DNA from: Artocarpus heterophyllus
Lineage: Eukaryota > Streptophyta > Magnoliopsida > Rosales > Moraceae
Reading direction: 5' to 3'
Length of the DNA: 64,000 bases
Assembly (NCBI GenBank): GCA_025403435.1
Contig: CM046353.1
Location: forward strand, 19,679,875-19,743,874
Shown: piece after piece, positions 59,081 through 64,000 of the stretch
How positions within the stretch are numbered: the first letter of the stretch is position 1
Layout: the number at the start of each line of letters is the position of its first letter
Translations under genes and position numbers: made by a program
The notes under the pieces: model-generated
Seen by the model: the letters and a program-made list of their open reading frames with translations, nothing else
Told to the model about the DNA's origin: nothing
The model's database searches: none

Positions 59081-60467
59081 TAAATCTTCAAAGCATGAAT
59101 CACTGCCATGAGCTCTAAATCGTGAGTGGGATAGTTCTGTTCATGAGGTCTTAACTACCGCGACCCAAAAGCTACAACTCGTCCATGCTGCATCAACACA
59201 CACCCGAGTCCTCATCCTGATGCATTGGTGTAGACCTCATAAGGTTCATCACTACTTGAAATAATCAATACAGGAGCTATAGTTAACCGATCCTTTAACT
59301 CTTGGAAAGCATATTCACAGTCCTTATCCCATTCAAACCTGACATTTTTCTAGATGAACCTTGTCAATGAAGCCGTTATCTTAGAAAAATCCTTCACGAA
59401 TTTCCTGTAATACCCAACAAGTCCTAAGAAGCTACGAATTTCTACCACGTTCCTCGGTCGTTCTCACTATACTATAGCCTCAATCTTAGATGGATCCACA
59501 GAAATAACTTGCTCGGAGATTATGTGTCCCAAAAATTTAACCTCAGTTAACCAAAACTCACACTTTTCCTTCTTGGCATATAGTTGGTGATCTTGTAGAA
59601 TTTGAAGCATGATCCTAAGGTGTTGTTTATGCTTCTCCTAGGTCTTGGAATAAATCAGTATGTCATCAATAAACACAATCACAAACTGGTCTAAATAAAG
59701 CCTAAAAATACTATTCATCAAGTCCATGAAAGCTGTAGGAGCATTCCTCAATCCAAATGGCATAACAAAAAACTCAAAATGCCCATACCGAGTCCTGAAG
59801 GTAGTCTTAGGAATATGCTCCTCCCTAATCCTGAGTTGGTGATATCCAGATCGCAAGTCAATCTTTGAGAAATATCGGGAACCTCCTAACTGGTCAAACA
59901 GCTCGTCGTTCCTGGGCAGTGGATACTTATTCTTCACGGTAACCCTATTTAATTATCGATAATCAATACACAATCGGAGAGTATCATCATGTTTCTTAGC
60001 AAACAAAACTAGTGCGCCCCATGGCGATGTACTGTTCTGAATATATCTCTTATCTACTAATTCCTAAAGTTGTGCACTAAGTTCTTTCATTTTTGTTGGC
60101 ACCATCCGATATGATGCTACAGAAATCAGAGCGGTCCTGGGAAACAACTCAATGTTGAACTCAATTTCTCGATGCGACGACAATCTAGGCAACTCATCAG
60201 GGAAGACATCGTCGAATTCATCAACCACTAGTATCGCTACATCCTCCCTTATTGCACTAGATTCTTCTTCAAGATTCATGAGAAGCGTATAACAAGCCAA
60301 ATTCCTTCGCCCTCTAAGACATGGTTTCATGAGTCGCTCACTCATCACCTGATCATTACTACCCTGGTAAGTAATCATTGTCCCCCTATCAAACACTAGA
60401 GTTACTTTTCTAAGTTGACAGTAACTAAAGCATTATATTCAGACAACCAGTCCATTCCCAGGATTAC
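59081..60467 (-). pseudogene. Gypsy pol (G4): RT and RNase H, plus end of protease
   Basis: Below the solo LTR the minus strand resumes with ILGMDWLSEYNALV (60460-60415), the conserved end of the protease region. RT is the best preserved in the window: [52 protein letters not shown] and [15 protein letters not shown] without a stop from 59937 to 59638, so both catalytic blocks (DLRSG and FIDD) are intact. Upstream (60396-60064) an open block includes DEFDDVFPDELPRL. RNase H follows to about 59085 (GHLI...WDKDCEYAFQEL-type wording, then ASG and LELMAVI) with stops. Integrase is missing. Confidence 0.9.
60463..60467. repeat. Target-site duplication of the solo LTR, left copy (ATTAC)
   Basis: ATTAC precedes TGTTAGACATG at 60468 and recurs right after CCAACA at 62458-62462. 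Confidence 0.93.
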
Positions 60468-62457
60468 TGTTAGACATGTATGCCCTAAGGAGTAAAAATG
60501 TAATACATTTTTGGAGACATTTTTATCAATAAAGAATTTATTCTTTTATATATACTAAATCTTGTCCTCTTTACGTTCATATTTGTTGAATGTATGATAA
60601 GTAAATAGTAGTCTGAGACTATCAGTCTAAATCTTAAGAATTGGGCATATGATGGACTGATTATGCGGAAGACACGATTCTTAAGGTGACGGTCTAAAAC
60701 ATATGATCTGCAATCGAGGGAATAAAGTTGGGTGCTTTATTCATATAAAAATTATTATGTTGTCTATATCCCTTTTGGGAGATGGTTTGTCTTGACCATC
60801 AGAGTTGGACTCCGTGAATAGAAACATTCGCACGTTGTCATAGGTGACGATGTGTTGGATCGGGACATAAAGTGAATTGATTTGGATTAATAATTCTGTC
60901 TCAGCAAATCGATTCACTTTAGACAGTCATTTGTATTGTATCTTAATCCTGAGATGAATAGAAGGCCCGTTGTCTCGACTTGTGTCTTTTGATGTACCAA
61001 TGGGTGACTCCCACATCTCTATAGTGGTACGCATGCCGGTACGTTGGAGGCATGACTCTTGATAACGTAGACTTGTTATTCATAGATATGGAATCCATAG
61101 CTCCTCTTTAGGAGTAATGATATCCTCTTATATGCGTTGTCCTGTAATTGGAAAACTAGAGTGCTCAACCATTTGGATACATAGGTGTAACCGAATGGTA
61201 TGCTATCTTTGGATGGTAAGTTTTCTAATGGTGAGACAATGGAACATAAGATAAAAATAATCTGGAAGGTAAGACAGAACTTGTCCTTAAGTCGATTATG
61301 GATGATCATATGGGGATACGATACACTATGATATGTCATGGAGACTTAGTTACACGAGCTTCGTAATTCTATAAAGTTTGAGAGTGCAGCTCCAAGCTTT
61401 TAGTGGAGTAGCGTTGGAGTTGATAATTGTGAAATGTATATCTGAAATATTGGGTTTCATAATTATCATGAGCTTGAACTTTATAGGTCCATTTTGGTCC
61501 CCTTTGCTAGCTCACAAAGTCCTGTATTGACACGGTGTGCTTTTCCAATAATTGGTGACTTATGTCGGATTTATCAGATTGGTTTAAAATTTGTAAGAAT
61601 CAAATAATTCATGTCTATTTATCGGTTGAATTAATTTTGTAAGAAATTAGTTCAAGATAAACTTGTTGAATTATTGAAATCAGATAATTCTTGTCTGTTT
61701 ATCGGTTGTTTTAATTTTGGACAAATTAGAATAAGATAAACTAGTAGAATTATTGTGAATTGATTTATTTTCTTAGAGATTATCTTGATAAAGTTTGTTT
61801 TGATCAGATAACTTCTCTATTGGGTTATTTGAATCAAAACTGAGACTTTATCCTTTAGAATCTCGGGTCGAAAATAAAAGAATTACGGAGATTTTTTCTC
61901 GGGAGTTCGGCCTGCCAAATGACGTGTTCGGCCTGCCGATCAGTGAGAGATAAGGTTACGCGTTTTCACGCGGATCTTATCAGATATTGATCCGAACTTG
62001 ATTCTGTTTTGAGTTTTTGAGACCTAATCTGATATGGACTGACCCTAGGACCAATAACTATAAAAAGGGAGTGAGTCTCATGATTTACTCAGATCAATCG
62101 AGAGATTAAGAGTGATACTCTTCTAGTGAGCATCTAAAAACTCCTTGAGAGCTTTTGTTCACAAATCACGAGCACTAACTTTGGGTTCTCTTTATTGGTT
62201 GGAAGGAGAGTCACTGGTGGAAGAGCTGTACGTGTGAGCCCATACTCACTATGGTTGTGGATAGAGAATAGCAAAGAAGACCAATTGGTTGAGGCTTTTC
62301 TGGAATGTTACTTCTCTACACAGGTTGTGGAGGTTCTTCGGCAAACTGAGGTTAGTAAGATCTGTCTAATTTATACATATAATATGTCAAACTTGTGTTT
62401 TGGAAATTACTCTGATGAAAAATTTTTAAAATTCCACTGCTCACTTTGTTTCCAACA
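60468..62457 (+). mobile_element. Solo Copia LTR (C1 family) with target duplication
   Basis: A single 1990-bp LTR (TGTTAGACATG...TTTCCAACA) flanked by ATTAC on both sides, with no internal region. This is the product of recombination between the two LTRs of a former full element. It lies in the protease-RT linker of Gypsy G4, opposite in strand. It retains a TATA box (62059-62066) and two near-perfect repeat units (TTCGGCCTGCC at 61906 and 61927, 21 bp apart). Confidence 0.95.
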
Positions 62458-62462
62458 ATTAC

Positions 62463-63894
62463 GTCATAGGACCTCATGGAGATTATAATCAAATCACTCC
62501 TTAGAGTCTCACCCCCAATCACTATGTTGCAGGATTTACATATATAGTTTACACACACCTGCCCCAAAGGTGAATAAATTATCAAGGGCTCATTAAATTC
62601 CTCTATTTCTAAACCCAATGCATGTACAAAAGAACTCAACATGAGGGAATGAGTGGCACCGGTATCAAATAAAGCGTGAGCTAAGGACTGAGAAACTAAA
62701 ATCATACCACTAACATAGCATGGCTAGCTTGAGCATCCATGCTCCTTGATGTCATGGTGTGAATCTGAATTAGAGACTTCCCTTTTCCCTTGTTGGCATT
62801 ACTGGGTCCCAAATTTGCTAGTCGATACTGCTGCGGTGGAGACGACTGCACACTTACTGTACTTGATGCTCGATACTGTGGAGTGTTCTGCTGGAAACCC
62901 TGTTGCTGATGTCCTTGAGTCGGGTATTGCATCTGCTGAGGTGCGGACTAATAAAAAGGTAGTTGATGAGGTTGTTGCGAAGGAACTAAAGACTGACCCT
63001 GAAACTGACGACTCGCACCCTCTCCAGCTTGGAATCCCTACCAAGCATTCATGATTGGGCAATTCCTCTTAATATGTCTTGGCTGCTGGCAGTAATGACA
63101 ATGAAAACTATAAGGATTACTGTGCCCGCTGCCTGACGAACTACCACTCCCACTGCTGGCATCTCCTTGCTAGTTTTTCACCTACGTTTGACGGCTGCCA
63201 CTATTTCTTCGATTACTCCTCTAGCGCCCTCCTGACATTCTTGCCTGGTTCTTACTATAAATAGTTTGTTCACTTTCCACAGAAATAGCTGATGATACCA
63301 ACTCACCAAAATTCTGGAGTCGTAAGGCCATTACTTGCCGTTGGATAGATGCCTTAAGCCTGTCCTGGAACTTGATGCATTTCTCCCACTCAGAAGCCAT
63401 AGTGGATGGGGCAAACTTAGTCTCATATTCTGGAACCGCCATATTGCCTTGCTTTAACTAATAAAACTTAGTAACCTTTTGATCCCTGTACCCTAACAGA
63501 AAGTAACGCTCATAGAACAGTTCCTCAAATCTGTCCCAACCAATGTTCCCAGCATTTTCCAAACGCTTAGCTTGTTTCCACCATGCATTAGCACTACCTT
63601 CCAACTTGCAAGCTGCAAAATCGACACGGTATTAATCGATAGTCCGAGGGTATCCAAGTGCTTCACTATAGAATCCAGCCTGTATTCAGCAATCTACGGG
63701 TCTCCGTTCCCATCAAAAGTCAGAATAGATGCGCAACGAAACTCTTTAAAGTTTGTATGCCAGCGACTCACCTCGGAATCCTCAGGCCTAGCCCTCACTG
63801 CCATTTGTCGAAAAGTCGCAAACATGGCTCCCATCAGACCTTCCTCATATGCAGAATTCACATCTACAGCAGCTAGACGACTTCTTGGTGCTAT
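62463..63894 (-). pseudogene. Gypsy gag and protease (G4)
   Basis: The gag start that reads MAPRR in G1 and G3 is ATA here (63894-63892, IAPRSRLAAVDVN); an in-frame ATG lies seven codons earlier. Blocks are FRCASILTFDGNGDP (63735-63695), a gap with stops, then EKCIKFQDRLKASIQRQVMALRLQNFGELVSSAISVE (63395-63285). The zinc knuckle CHYCQQPRHIKRNC at about 63050-63100 has Arg in place of Gly. A glutamine-rich region (QYPTQGHQQQGFQQN) follows at 62930-62880. The protease (LFDTGATHSLMLSSFVHALGLEIEEF) is at 62660-62580 with catalytic DTG intact, open to SYDVI at the solo LTR. Confidence 0.88.
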
Positions 63895-64000
63895 TTCCCT
63901 CAATTTTGAAAACAAAATTAGACTGTTAATGGTTTCTCATTGCCGTACATATGTGTGCACAATTCCCAAGGTTCATAAACCTAGGGCTCTAATACTAATC

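Larger units (their letters stand above)
59081..64000 (-). mobile_element. Gypsy chromovirus G4 (gag to RNase H), interrupted by the solo LTR
   Basis: Removing the solo LTR (60468-62457) and one ATTAC joins SYDV to ILGMDWLSEYN, restoring the protease-region reading. Gag lies above it and the primer-binding site (TATTAGAGCCCTAGG, about 63980-63995) is at the window edge, so the 5' LTR is just outside. The 3' half (integrase and LTR) is missing at 59081. Confidence 0.9.

Overview
The window is nuclear DNA of a flowering plant: AT-rich and almost wholly made of LTR retrotransposons at several levels of nesting and decay, with one intact multi-exon host gene. That gene is a Mn-type cation diffusion facilitator (MTP9/MTP10-like), on the minus strand at 31842-35259, with six coding exons, all GT-AG introns and a 404-residue product. 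The species cannot be fixed from the sequence. The plant assignment rests on the MTP protein, chromodomain-type Gypsy elements, Copia elements with a methionine-tRNA primer site, and a CACTA transposon with an Ulp1-type protease.

Layout. 1-2793: minus-strand Copia gag and leader (C2). 2794-2893: a gap of exactly 100 N. 2894-8005: minus-strand Gypsy chromovirus (G1) with its 5' LTR. 8006-12106: AT-rich DNA with a probable Copia-type LTR and unidentified sequence. 12107-13313: 3' part of a Copia LTR (B1). 13314-15334 plus 24964-25430: a minus-strand Gypsy pol (G5) split by a complete Copia (C1, 15335-24963, 5-bp target duplication TTAAT). 25425-27415: a second B-type LTR. 27416-30302: the 3' part of a CACTA transposon. 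30303-36111: the MTP gene and its flanks. 36112-44407: plus-strand Gypsy chromovirus with both LTRs (G2). 44408-45045: a probable SINE and a tandem repeat. 45046-48268: a minus-strand LTR element whose internal region is only 195 bp. 48269-51691: a 5'-truncated plus-strand Copia (C3). 51692-54629: minus-strand Gypsy gag and LTR (G3). 54630-57955: minus-strand Copia pol and LTR (C4). 57956-59080: unassigned. 59081-64000: minus-strand Gypsy (G4) split by a solo Copia LTR (60468-62457, target duplication ATTAC).

The most unusual signal is a degenerate 21-22 bp tandem repeat built on the palindromic core TTCGGC-AG-GCCGAA. It occurs in non-coding parts of otherwise unrelated elements: the Copia leader, the Copia LTR and the LTRs of three Gypsy elements. 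Two LTR pairs, each identical when inserted, now differ by whole units of 21 or 22 bp, so the array expands and contracts in unit steps. Its function is unknown. A second pattern is that many stop codons in the Copia reading frames are TAG where family members have CAG, as expected from deamination at methylated CHG sites. No reading frame in any transposon here looks fully intact.
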